Shown one piece after another: positions 38,308 through 50,539 of a stretch of DNA of 64,000 nucleotides. This DNA is from Auanema rhodensis. Its lineage: Eukaryota > Nematoda > Chromadorea > Rhabditida > Rhabditidae. Where the stretch lies: positions 16,011,638-16,075,637 of the forward strand of contig OZ059900.1 in NCBI GenBank assembly GCA_964057225.1. The letters are read 5' to 3'. Under the pieces are notes generated by a model, which saw only the letters and a list, made by a program, of their open reading frames with translations, searched no databases and was not told the DNA's origin. Position 1 is the first letter of the stretch. Each line of letters opens with the position of its first letter. The position numbers and the translations under genes are program-made.

Positions 38308-40700
38308 CAAAAATCGATTTAATCAATATTAGCCATAAGGGGCGTGCCCTCAGAATATGCTAATTTCCTTAATTTTCTAACCCCTGTTTTTTTGTCGTGA
38401 AAGTGGAACTAGACGTTGTACGAACAATTTTGAGCTAGGTTTCATTGACATTGCATGAGTTTGAACACATGAAATCGTAAGTCAAAACCTTGTTTACAGC
38501 GAAATTTCCAAAAACTGGTTTTCCAGCATAATAAAATATTTCTCATGGGAAATACTGTGTTTTTGTATTTTTCTAGTCTTCAGCATGTAAAATGCTTCAT
38601 TTTAGTATGTAACACGCTGAAATTCGTTGCATTTGACGACTCATATGAACAAAAATCGATTTAATCAATATTAGCCATAAGGGGCGTGCCCTCAGAATAT
38701 GCTAATTTCCTTAATTTTCTAACCCTTGTTTTTTTGTCGTGAAAGTGGAACTAGACGTTGTACGAACAATTTTGAGCTAGGTTTCATTGACATTGCATGA
38801 GTTTGAACACATGAAATCGTAAGTCAAAACCTTGTTTACAGCGAAATTTCGAAAAACTGGTTTTCCAGCATAATAAAATATTTCTCATGGGAAATACTGT
38901 GTTTTTGTATTCTTCTAGTGTTCAGCATGTGAAATGCTTCATTTTAGTGTGTAACACGCTGAAATTCGTTGCATTTGACGACTCATATGAACAAAAATCG
39001 ATTTAATCAATATTAGCCATAAGGAGCGTGCCCTCAGAATATGCTAATTTCCTTAATTTTCTAACCCCTGTTTTTTTGTCGTGAAAGTGGAACTAGACGT
39101 TGTACGAACAATTTTGAGCTAGGTTTCATTTACATTGCATGAGTTTGAACACATGAAATCGTAAGTCAAAACCTTGTTTACAGCGAAATTTCCAAAAACT
39201 GGTTTTCCAGCATAATAAAATATTTCTCATGGGAAATACTGTGTTTTTGTATTTTTCTAGTGTTCAGCATGTAAAATGCTTCATTTTAGTATGTAACACG
39301 CTGAAATTCGTTGCATTTGACGACTCATATGAACAAAAATCGATTTAATCAATATTAGCCATAAGGGGCGTGCCCTCAGAATATGCTAATTTCCTTAATT
39401 TTCTAACCCTTGTTTTTTGTCGTGAAAGTGGAACTAGACGTTGTACAAACAATTTTGAGCTAGGTTTCATTGACATTGCATGAGTTTGAACACATGAAAT
39501 CGTAAGTCAAAACCTTGTTTACAGCGAAATTTCCAAAAACTGGTTTTCCAGCATGATAAAATATTTCTCATGGGAAATACTGTGTTTTTGTATTTTTCTA
39601 GTGTTCAGCATGTAAAATGCTTCATTTTAGTATGTAACACGCTGAAATTCGTTGCATTTGACGACTCATATGAACAAAAATCGATTTAATCAATATTAGC
39701 CATAAGGGGCGTGCCCTCAGAATATGCTAATTTCCTTAATTTTCTAACCCTTGTTTTTTTGTCGTGAAAGTGGAACTAGACGTTGTACGAACAATTTTGA
39801 GCTAGGTTTCATTGACATTGCATGAGTTTGAACACATGAAATCGTAAGTCAAAACCTTGTTTACAGCGAAATTTCGAAAAACTGGTTTTCCAGCATAATA
39901 AAATATTTCTCATGGGAAATACTGTGTTTTTGTATTCTTCTAGTGTTCAGCATGTGAAATGCTTCATTTTAGTGTGTAACACGCTGAAATTCGTTGCATT
40001 TGACGACTCATATGAACAAAAATCGATTTAATCAATATTAGCCATAAGGGGCGTGCCCTCAGAATATGCTAATTTCCTTAATTTTCTAACCCCTGTTTTT
40101 TTGTCGTGAAAGTGGAACTAGACGTTGTACGAACAATTTTGAGCTAGGTTTCATTGACATTGCATGAGTTTGAACACATGAAATCGTAAGTCAAAACCTT
40201 GTTTACAGCGAAATTTCCAAAAACTGGTTTTCCAGCATGATAAAATATTTCTCATGGGAAATACTGTGTTTTTGTATTTTTCTAGTGTTCAGCATGTAAA
40301 ATGCTTCATTTTAGTATGTAACACGCTGAAATTCGTTGCATTTGACGACTCATATGAACAAAAATCGATTTAATCAATATTAGCCATAAGGGGCGTGCCC
40401 TCAGAATATGCTAATTTCCTTAATTTTCTAACCCCTGTTTTTTTGTCGTGAAAGTGGAACTAGACGTTGTACGAACAATTTTGAGCTAGGTTTCATTGAC
40501 ATTGCATGAGTTTGAACCCATGAAATCGTAAGTCAAAACCTTGTTTACAGCGAAATTTCCAAAAACTGGTTTTCCAGCATAATAAAATATTTCTCATGGG
40601 AAATACTGTGTTTTTGTATTTTTCTAGTGTTCAGCATGTAAAATGCTTCATTTTAGTTTGTAACACGCTGAAATTCGTTGCATTTGACGACTCATATGAA

Positions 40701-43700
40701 CAAAAATCGATTTAATCAATATTAGCCATAAGGGGCGTGCCCTCAGAATATGCTAATTTCCTTAATTTTCTAACCCCTGTTTTTTTGTCGTGAAAGTGGA
40801 ACTAGACGTTGTACGAACAATTTTGAGCTAGGTTTCATTGACATTGCATGAGTTTGAACACATGAAATCGTAAGTCAAAACCTTGTTTACAGCGAAATTT
40901 CGAAAAACTGGTTTTCCAGCATAATAAAATATTTCTCATGGGAAATACTGTGTTTTTGTATTCTTCTAGTGTTCAGCATGTGAAATGCTTCATTTTAGTG
41001 TGTAACTCGCTGAAATTCGTTGCATTTGACGACTCATATGAACAAAAATCGATTTAATCAATATTAGCCATAAGGGGCGTGCCCTCAGAATATGCTAATT
41101 TCCTTAATTTTCTAACCCCTGTTTTTTTGTCGTGAAAGTGGAACTAGACGTTGTACGAACAATTTTGAGCTAGGTTTCATTGACATTGCATGAGTTTGAA
41201 CACATGAAATCGTAAGTCAAAACCTTGTTTACAGCGAAATTTCCAAAAACTGGTTTTCCAGCATAATAAAATATTTCTCATGGGAAATACTGTGTTTTTG
41301 TATTTTTCTAGTGTTCAGCATGTAAAATGCTTCATGTTAGTATGTAACACGCTGAAATTCGTTGCATTTGACGACTCATATGAACAAAAATCGATTTAAT
41401 CAATATTAGCCATAAGGGGCGTGCCCTCAGAATATGCTAATTTCCTTAATTTTCTAACCCTTGTTCTTTTGTCGTGAAAGTGGAACTAGACGTTGTACAA
41501 ACAATTTTGAGCTAGGTTTCATTGACATTGCATGAGTTTGAACACATGAAATCGTAAGTCAAAACCTTGTTTACAGCGAAATTTCCAAAAACTGGTTTTC
41601 CAGCATGATAAAATATTTCTCATGGGAAATACTGTGTTTTTGTATTTTTCTAGTGTTCAGCATGTAAAATGCTTCATTTTAGTATGTAACACGCTGAAAT
41701 TCGTTGCATTTGACGACTCATATGAACAAAAATCGATTTAATCAATATTAGCCATAAGGGGCGTGCCCTCAGAATATGCTAATTTCCTTAATTTTCTAAC
41801 CCCTGTTTTTTTGTCGTGAAAGTGGAACTAGACGTTGTACGAACAATTTTGAGCTAGGTTTCATTGACATTGCATGAGTTTGAACACATGAAATCGTAAG
41901 TCAAAACCTTGTTTACAGCGAAATTTCCACAAACTGGTTTTCCAGCATAATAAAATATTTCTCATGGGAAATACTGTGTTTTTGTATTCTTCTAGTGTTC
42001 AGCATGTAAAATGCTTCATTTTAGTATGTAACACGCTGAAATTCGTTGCATTTGACGACTCATATGAACAAAAATCGATTTTATCAATATTAGCCATAAG
42101 GGGCGTGCCCTCAGAATATGCTAATTTCCTTAATTTTCTAACCCCTGTTTTTTTGTCGTGAAAGTGGAACTAGACGTTGTACGAACAATTTTGAGCTAGG
42201 TTTCATTGACATTGCATGAGTTTGAACACATGAAATCGTAAGTCAAAACCTTGTTTACAGCGAAATTTCCAAAAACTGGTTTTCCAGCATAATAAAATAT
42301 TTCTCATGGGAAATACTGTGTTTTTGTATTTTTCTAGTGTTCAGCATGTAAAATGCTTCATTTTAGTATGTAACACGCTGAAATTCGTTGCATTTTACGA
42401 CTCATATGAACAAAAATCGATTTAATCAATATTAGCCATAAGGGGCGTGCCCTCAGAATATGCTAATTTCCTTAATTTTCTAACCCTTGTTTTTTTGTCG
42501 TGAAAGTGGAACTAGACGTTGTACGAACAATTTTGAGCTAGGTTTCATTGACATTGCATGAGTTTGAACACATGAAATCGTAAGTCAAAACCTTGTTTAC
42601 AGCGAAATTTCGAAAAACTGGTTTTCCAGCATAATAAAATATTTCTCATGGGAAATACTGTGTTTTTGTATTCTTCTAGTGTTCAGCATGTGAAATGCTT
42701 CATTTTAGTGTGTAACACGCTGAAATTCGTTGCATTTGACGACTCATATGAACAAAAATCGATTTAATCAATATTAGCCATAAGGGGCGTGCCCTCAGAA
42801 TATGCTAATTTCCTTAATTTTCTAACCCCTGTTTTTTTGTCGTGAAAGTGGAACTAGACGTTGTACGAACAATTTTGAGCTAGGTTTCATTGACATTGCA
42901 TGAGTTTGAACACATGAAATCGTAAGTCAAAACCTTGTTTACAGCGAAATTTCCAAAAACTGGTTTTCCAGCATAATAAAATATTTCTCATGGGAAATAC
43001 TGTGTTTTTGTATTTTTCTAGTGTTCAGCATGTAAAATGCTTCATTTTAGTATGTAACACGCTGAAATTCGTTGCATTTGACGACTCATATAAACAAAAA
43101 TCGATTTAATCAATATTAGCCATAAGGGGCGTGCCCTCAGAATATGCTAATTTCCTTAATTTTCTAACCCTTGTTTTTTTGTCGTGAAAGTGGAACTAGA
43201 CGTTGTACAAACAATTTTGAGCTAGGTTTCATTGACATTGCATGAGTTTGAACACATGAAATCGTAAGTCAAAACCTTGTTTACAGCGAAATTTCCAAAA
43301 ACTGGTTTTCCAGCATGATAAAATATTTCTCATGGGAAATACTGTGTTTTTGTATTTTTCTAGTGTTCAGCATGTAAAATGCTTCATTTTAGTATGTAAC
43401 ACGCTGAAATTCGTTGCATTTGACGACTCATATGAACAAAAATCGATTTAATCAATATTAGCCATAAGGGGCGTGCCCTCAGAATATGCTAATTTCCTTA
43501 ATTTTCTAACCCCTGTTTTTTTGTCGTGAAAGTGGAACTAGACGTTGTACGAACAATTTTGAGCTAGGTTTCATTGACATTGCATGAGTTTGAACACATG
43601 AAATCGTAAGTCAAAACCTTGTTTACAGCGAAATTTCCACAAACTGGTTTTCCAGCATAATAAAATATTTCTCATGGGAAATACTGTGTTTTTGTATTCT

Positions 43701-44120
43701 TCTAGTGTTCAGCATGTAAAATGCTTCATTTTAGTATGTAACACGCTGAAATTCGTTGCATTTGACGACTCATATGAACAAAAATCGATTTAATCAATAT
43801 TAGCCATAAGGGGCGTACCCCCAGAATATGCTAATTTCCTTAATTTTCTAACCCCTGTTTTTTTGTCGTGAAAGTGGAACTAGACGTTGTACGAACAATT
43901 TTGAGCTAGGTTTCATTGACATTGCATGAGTTTGAACACATGAAATCGTAAGTCAAAACCTTGTTTACAGCGAAATTTCCAAAAACTGGTTTTCCAGCAT
44001 AATAAAATATTTCTCATGGGAAATACTGTGTTTTTGTATTTTTCTAGTGTTCAGCATGTAAAATGCTTCATTTTAGTATGTAACACGCTGAAATTCGTTG
44101 CATTTGACGACTCATATGAA
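40701..44120 (+). repeat. Two tandem 5-mer units S2 S3 S1 S4 S3 (2 x 1710 bp)
   Basis: Units at 40701-42410 and 42411-44120 follow the same type order with no length change. They differ by scattered private substitutions (for example the catgttag change near 41334, tgttcttt near 41465, gattttatc near 42082, catataaac near 43091, and gtacccccag at 43815). These two copies are therefore older relative to each other than the 10-mer duplication at 47120-53977. Confidence 0.87.
41964..42161 (+). other. Chance 65-codon reading frame in the satellite, not a gene
   Basis: The frame starts at the atgggaaat segment of the S4 monomer at 41727 and runs into the monomer at 42069. In ordinary copies it ends after 39 codons at the TAA inside atttaatcaa. 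Here an A to T change at 42082 turns TAA into TTA, so translation continues to the next in-frame TGA in tcgtgaaag. It has no start context, signal, domain or homologue that I recognise, and the other monomers have the stop. It is a by-product of one substitution. Confidence 0.9.
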
Positions 44121-47100
44121 CAAAAATCGATTTAATCAATATTAGCCATAAGGGGCGTGCCCTCAGAATATGCTAATTTCCTTAATTTTCTAACCCTTGT
44201 TTTTTTGTTGTGAAAGTGGAACTAGACGTTGTACGAACAATTTTGAGCTAGGTTTCATTGACATTGCATGAGTTTGAACACATGAAATCGTAAGTCAAAA
44301 CCTTGTTTACAGCGAAATTTCGAAAAACTGGTTTTCCAGCATAATAAAATATTTCTCATGGGAAATACTGTGTTTTTGTATTCTTCTAGTGTTCAGCATG
44401 TGAAATGCTTCATTTTAGTGTGTAACACGCTGAAATTCGTTGCATTTGACGACTCATATGAACAAAAATCGATTTAATCAATATTAGCCATAAGGGGCGT
44501 GCCCTCAGAATATGCTAATTTCCTTAATTTTCTAACCCCTGTTTTTTTGTCGTGAAAGTGGAACTAGACGTTGTACGAACAATTTTGAGCTAGGTTTCAT
44601 TGACATTGCATGAGTTTGAACACATGAAATCGTAAGTCAAAACCTTGTTTACAGCGAAATTTCCAAAAACTGGTTTTCCAGCATAATAAAATATTTCTCA
44701 TGGGAAATACTGTGTTTTTGTATTCTTCTAGTGTTCAGCATGTGAAATGCTTCATTTTAGTGTGTAACACGCTGAAATTCGTTGCATTTGACGACTCATA
44801 TGAACAAAAATCGATTTAATCAATATTAGCCATAAGGGGCGTGCCCTCAGAATATGCTAATTTCCTTAATTTTCTAACCCCTGTTTTTTTGTCGTGAAAG
44901 TGGAACTAGACGTTGTACGAACAATTTTGACCTAGGTTTCATTGACATTGCATGAGTTTGAACACATGAAATCGTAAGTCAAAACCTTGTTTACAGCGAA
45001 ATTTCCAAAAACTGGTTTTCCAGCATAATAAAATATTTCTCATGGGAAATACTGTGTTTTTGTATTTTTCTAGTGTTCAGCATGTAAAATGCTTCATTTT
45101 AGTATGTAACACGCTGAAATTCGTTGCATTTGACGACTCATATGAACAAAAATCGATTTAATCAATATTAGCCATAAGGGGCGTACCCCCAGAATATGCT
45201 AATTTCCTTAATTTTCTAACCCCTGTTTTTTTGTCGTGAAAGTGGAACTAGACGTTGTACGAACAATTTTGAGCTAGGTTTCATTGACATTGCATGAGTT
45301 TGAACACATGAAATCGTAAGTCAAAACCTTGTTTACAGCGAAATTTCCAAAAACTGGTTTTCCAGCATAATAAAATATTTCTCATGGGAAATACTGTGTT
45401 TTTGTATTTTTCTAGTGTTCAGCATGTAAAATGCTTCATTTTAGTATGTAACACGCTGAAATTCGTTGCATTTGACGACTCATATGAACAAAAATCGATT
45501 TAATCAATATTAGCCATAAGGGGCGTGCCCTCAGAATATGCTAATTTCCTTAATTTTCTAACCCTTGTTTTTTTGTTGTGAAAGTGGAACTAGACGTTGT
45601 ACGAACAATTTTGAGCTAGGTTTCATTGACATTGCATGAGTTTGAACACATGAAATCGTAAGTCAAAACCTTGTTTACAGCGAAATTTCGAAAAACTGGT
45701 TTTCCAGCATAATAAAATATTTCTCATGGGAAATACTGTGTTTTTGTATTCTTCTAGTGTTCAGCATGTGAAATGCTTCATTTTAGTGTGTAACACGCTG
45801 AAATTCGTTGCATTTGACGACTCATATGAACAAAAATCGATTTAATCAATATTAGCCATAAGGGGCGTGCCCTCAGAATATGCTAATTTCCTTAATTTTC
45901 TAACCCCTGTTTTTTTGTCGTGAAAGTGGAACTAGACGTTGTACGAACAATTTTGACCTAGGTTTCATTGACATTGCATGAGTTTGAACACATGAAATCG
46001 TAAGTCAAAACCTTGTTTACAGCGAAATTTCCAAAAACTGGTTTTCCAGCATGATAAAATATTTCTCATGGGAAATACTGTGTTTTTGTATTTTTCTAGT
46101 GTTCAGCATGTAAAATGCTTCATTTTAGTATGTAACACGCTGAAATTCGTTGCATTTGACGACTCATATGAACAAAAATCGATTTAATCAATATTAGCCA
46201 TAAGGGGCGTGCCCTCAGAATATGCTAATTTCCTTAATTTTCTAACCCCTGTTTTTTTGTCGTGAAAGTGGAACTAGACGTTGTACGAACAATTTTGAGC
46301 TAGGTTTCATTGACATTGCATGAGTTTGAACACATGAAATCGTAAGTCAAAACCTTGTTTACAGCGAAATTTCCACAAACTGGTTTTCCAGCATAATAAA
46401 ATATTTCTCATGGGAAATACTGTGTTTTTGTATTCTTCTAGTGTTCAGCATGTAAAATGCTTCATTTTAGTATGTAACACGCTGAAATTCGTTGCATTTG
46501 ACGACTCATATGAACAAAAATCGATTTAATCAATATTAGCCATAAGGGGCGTACCCCCAGAATATGCTAATTTCCTTAATTTTCTAACCCCTGTTTTTTT
46601 GTCGTGAAAGTGGAACTAGACGTTGTACGAACAATTTTGAGCTAGGTTTCATTGACATTGCATGAGTTTGAACACATGAAATCGTAAGTCAAAACCTTGT
46701 TTACAGCGAAATTTCCAAAAACTGGTTTTCCAGCATAATAAAATATTTCTCATGGGAAATACTGTGTTTTTGTATTTTTCTAGTGTTCAGCATGTAAAAT
46801 GCTTCATTTTAGTATGTAACACGCTGAAATTCGTTGCATTTGACGACTCATATGAACAAAAATCGATTTAATCAATATTAGCCATAAGGGGCGTGCCCTC
46901 AGAATATGCTAATTTCCTTAATTTTCTAACCCTTGTTTTTTTGTTGTGAAAGTGGAACTAGACGTTGTACGAACAATTTTGAGCTAGGTTTCATTGACAT
47001 TGCATGAGTTTGAACACATGAAATCGTAAGTCAAAACCTTGTTTACAGCGAAATTTCGAAAAACTGGTTTTCCAGCATAATAAAATATTTCTCATGGGAA

Positions 47101-47540
47101 ATACTGTGTTTTTGTATTCTTCTAGTGTTCAGCATGTGAAATGCTTCATTTTAGTGTGTAACACGCTGAAATTCGTTGCATTTGACGACTCATATGAACA
47201 AAAATCGATTTAATCAATATTAGCCATAAGGGGCGTGCCCTCAGAATATGCTAATTTCCTTAATTTTCTAACCCCTGTTTTTTTGTCGTGAAAGTGGAAC
47301 TAGACGTTGTACGAACAATTTTGACCTAGGTTTCATTGACATTGCATGAGTTTGAACACATGAAATCGTAAGTCAAAACCTTGTTTACAGCGAAATTTCC
47401 AAAAACTGGTTTTCCAGCATAATAAAATATTTCTCATGGGAAATACTGTGTTTTTGTATTTTTCTAGTGTTCAGCATGTAAAATGCTTCATTTTAGTATG
47501 TAACACGCTGAAATTCGTTGCATTTGACGACTCATATGAA
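43779..47540 (+). repeat. 4-mer and 3-mer units traced by gtacccccag, ttgttgtg and gaccta markers
   Basis: Units start at 43779, 45147 and 46515 (offset 1368 each, four monomers). A new unit starts at 47541, after only three monomers. Each begins with an S3 bearing gtacccccag, followed by an S2 bearing ttgttgtg. A monomer with gaccta comes third or fourth. The contents of the remaining positions differ (S10 in the first, S4 in the second, neither in the third), so the block has been shuffled by further exchanges. Confidence 0.86.
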
Positions 47541-50539
47541 CAAAAATCGATTTAATCAATATTAGCCATAAGGGGCGTACCCCCAGAATATGCTAATTTC
47601 CTTAATTTTCTAACCCCTGTTTTTTTGTCGTGAAAGTGGAACTAGACGTTGTACGAACAATTTTGAGCTAGGTTTCATTGACATTGCATGAGTTTGAACA
47701 CATGAAATCGTAAGTCAAAACCTTGTTTACAGCGAAATTTCCAAAAACTGGTTTTCCAGCATAATAAAATATTTCTCATGGGAAATACTGTGTTTTTGTA
47801 TTTTTCTAGTGTTCAGCATGTAAAATGCTTCATTTTAGTATGTAACACGCTGAAATTTGTTGCATTTGACGACTCATATGAACAAAAATCGATTTAATCA
47901 ATATTAGCCATAAGGGGCGTGCCCTCAGAATATGCTAATTTCCTTAATTTTCTAACCCTTGTTTTTTTGTTGTGAAAGTGGAACTAGACGTTGTACGAAC
48001 AATTTTGAGCTAGGTTTCATTGACATTGCATGAGTTTGAACACATGAAATCGTAAGTCAAAACCTTGTTTACAGCGAAATTTCGAAAAACTGGTTTTCCA
48101 GCATAATAAAATATTTCTCATGGGAAATACTGTGTTTTTGTATTCTTCTAGTGTTCAGCATGTGAAATGCTTCATTTTAGTGTGTAACACGCTGAAATTC
48201 GTTGCATTTGACGACTCATATGAACAAAAATCGATTTAATCAATATTAGCCATAAGGGGCGTGCCCTCAGAATATGCTAATTTCCTTAATTTTCTAACCC
48301 CTGTTTTTTTGTCGTGAAAGTGGAACTAGACGTTGTACGAACAATTTTGAGCTAGGTTTCATTGACATTGCATGAGTTTGAACACATGAAATCGTAAGTC
48401 AAAACCTTGTTTACAGCGAAATTTCCAAAAACTGGTTTTCCAGCATAATAAAATATTTCTCATGGGAAATACTGTGTTTTTGTATTTTTCTAGTGTTCAG
48501 CATGTAAAATGCTTCATTTTAGTATGTAACACGCTGAAATTCGTTGCATTTGACGACTCATATGAACAAAAATCGATTTAATCAATATTAGCCATAAGGG
48601 GCGTGCCCTCAGAATATGCTAATTTCCTTAATTTTCTAACCCTTGTTTTTTTGTCGTGAAAGTGGAACTAGACGTTGTACAAACAATTTTGAGCTAGGTT
48701 TCATTGACATTGCATGAGTTTGAACACATGAAATCGTAAGTCAAAACCTTGTTTACAGCGAAATTTCCAAAAACTGGTTTTCCAGCATGATAAAATATTT
48801 CTCATGGGAAATACTGTGTTTTTGTATTTTTCTAGTGTTCAGCATGTAAAATGCTTCATTTTAGTATGTAACACGCTGAAATTCGTTGCATTTGACGACT
48901 CATATGAACAAAAATCGATTTAATCAATATTAGCCATAAGGGGCGTGCCCTCAGAATATGCTAATTTCCTTAATTTTCTAACCCCTGTTTTTTTGTCGTG
49001 AAAGTGGAACTAGACGTTGTACGAACAATTTTGAGCTAGGTTTCATTGACATTGCATGAGTTTGAACACATGAAATCGTAAGTCAAAACCTTGTTTACAG
49101 CGAAATTTCCAAAAACTGGTTTTCCAGCATAATAAAATATTTCTCATGGGAAATACTGTGTTTTTGTATTCTTCTAGTGTTCAGCATGTGAAATGCTTCA
49201 TTTTAGTGTGTAACACGCTGAAATTCGTTGCATTTGACGACTCATATGAACAAAAATCGATTTAATCAATATTAGCCATAAGGGGCGTGCCCTCAGAATA
49301 TGCTAATTTCCTTAATTTTCTAACCCCTGTTTTTTTGTCGTGAAAGTGGAACTAGACGTTGTACGAACAATTTTGACCTAGGTTTCATTGACATTGCATG
49401 AGTTTGAACACATGAAATCGTAAGTCAAAACCTTGTTTACAGCGAAATTTCCAAAAACTGGTTTTCCAGCATAATAAAATATTTCTCATGGGAAATACTG
49501 TGTTTTTGTATTTTTCTAGTGTTCAGCATGTAAAATGCTTCATTTTAGTATGTAACACGCTGAAATTCGTTGCATTTGACGACTCATATGAACAAAAATC
49601 GATTTAATCAATATTAGCCATAAGGGGCGTGCCCTCAGAATATGCTAATTTCCTTAATTTTCTAACCCTTGTTTTTTTGTCGTGAAAGTGGAACTAGACG
49701 TTGTACAAACAATTTTGAGCTAGGTTTCATTGACATTGCATGAGTTTGAACACATGAAATCGTAAGTCAAAACCTTGTTTACAGCGAAATTTCCAAAAAC
49801 TGGTTTTCCAGCATGATAAAATATTTCTCATGGGAAATACTGTGTTTTTGTATTTTTCTAGTGTTCAGCATGTAAAATGCTTCATTTTAGTATGTAACAC
49901 GCTGAAATTCGTTGCATTTGACGACTCATATGAACAAAAATCGATTTAATCAATATTAGCCATAAGGGGCGTGCCCTCAGAATATGCTAATTTCCTTAAT
50001 TTTCTAACCCCTGTTTTTTTGTCGTGAAAGTGGAACTAGACGTTGTACGAACAATTTTGAGCTAGGTTTCATTGACATTGCATGAGTTTGAACACATGAA
50101 ATCGTAAGTCAAAACCTTGTTTACAGCGAAATTTCCACAAACTGGTTTTCCAGCATAATAAAATATTTCTCATGGGAAATACTGTGTTTTTGTATTCTTC
50201 TAGTGTTCAGCATGTAAAATGCTTCATTTTAGTATGTAACACGCTGAAATTCGTTGCATTTGACGACTCATATGAACAAAAATCGATTTAATCAATATTA
50301 GCCATAAGGGGCGTGCCCTCAGAATATGCTAATTTCCTTAATTTTCTAACCCCTGTTTTTTTGTCGTGAAAGTGGAACTAGACGTTGTACGAACAATTTT
50401 GAGCTAGGTTTCATTGACCTTGCATGAGTTTGAACACATGAAATCGTAAGTCAAAACCTTGTTTACAGCGAAATTTCCAAAAACTGGTTTTCCAGCATAA
50501 TAAAATATTTCTCATGGGAAATACTGTGTTTTTGTATTT
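47120..50539 (+). repeat. 10-mer unit (3420 bp), first copy
   Basis: The block from 47120 matches the block from 50540. Comparing the two line by line at a 3420-bp offset I found no difference from 47120 to 50557. It includes the gaccta (47325, 49377), gtacccccag (47577), tttgttg (near 47856), ttgttgtg (near 47966) and gaccttgc (50416) markers. The first mismatch to the left is at 47119 (C against T at 50539). Confidence 0.94.
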
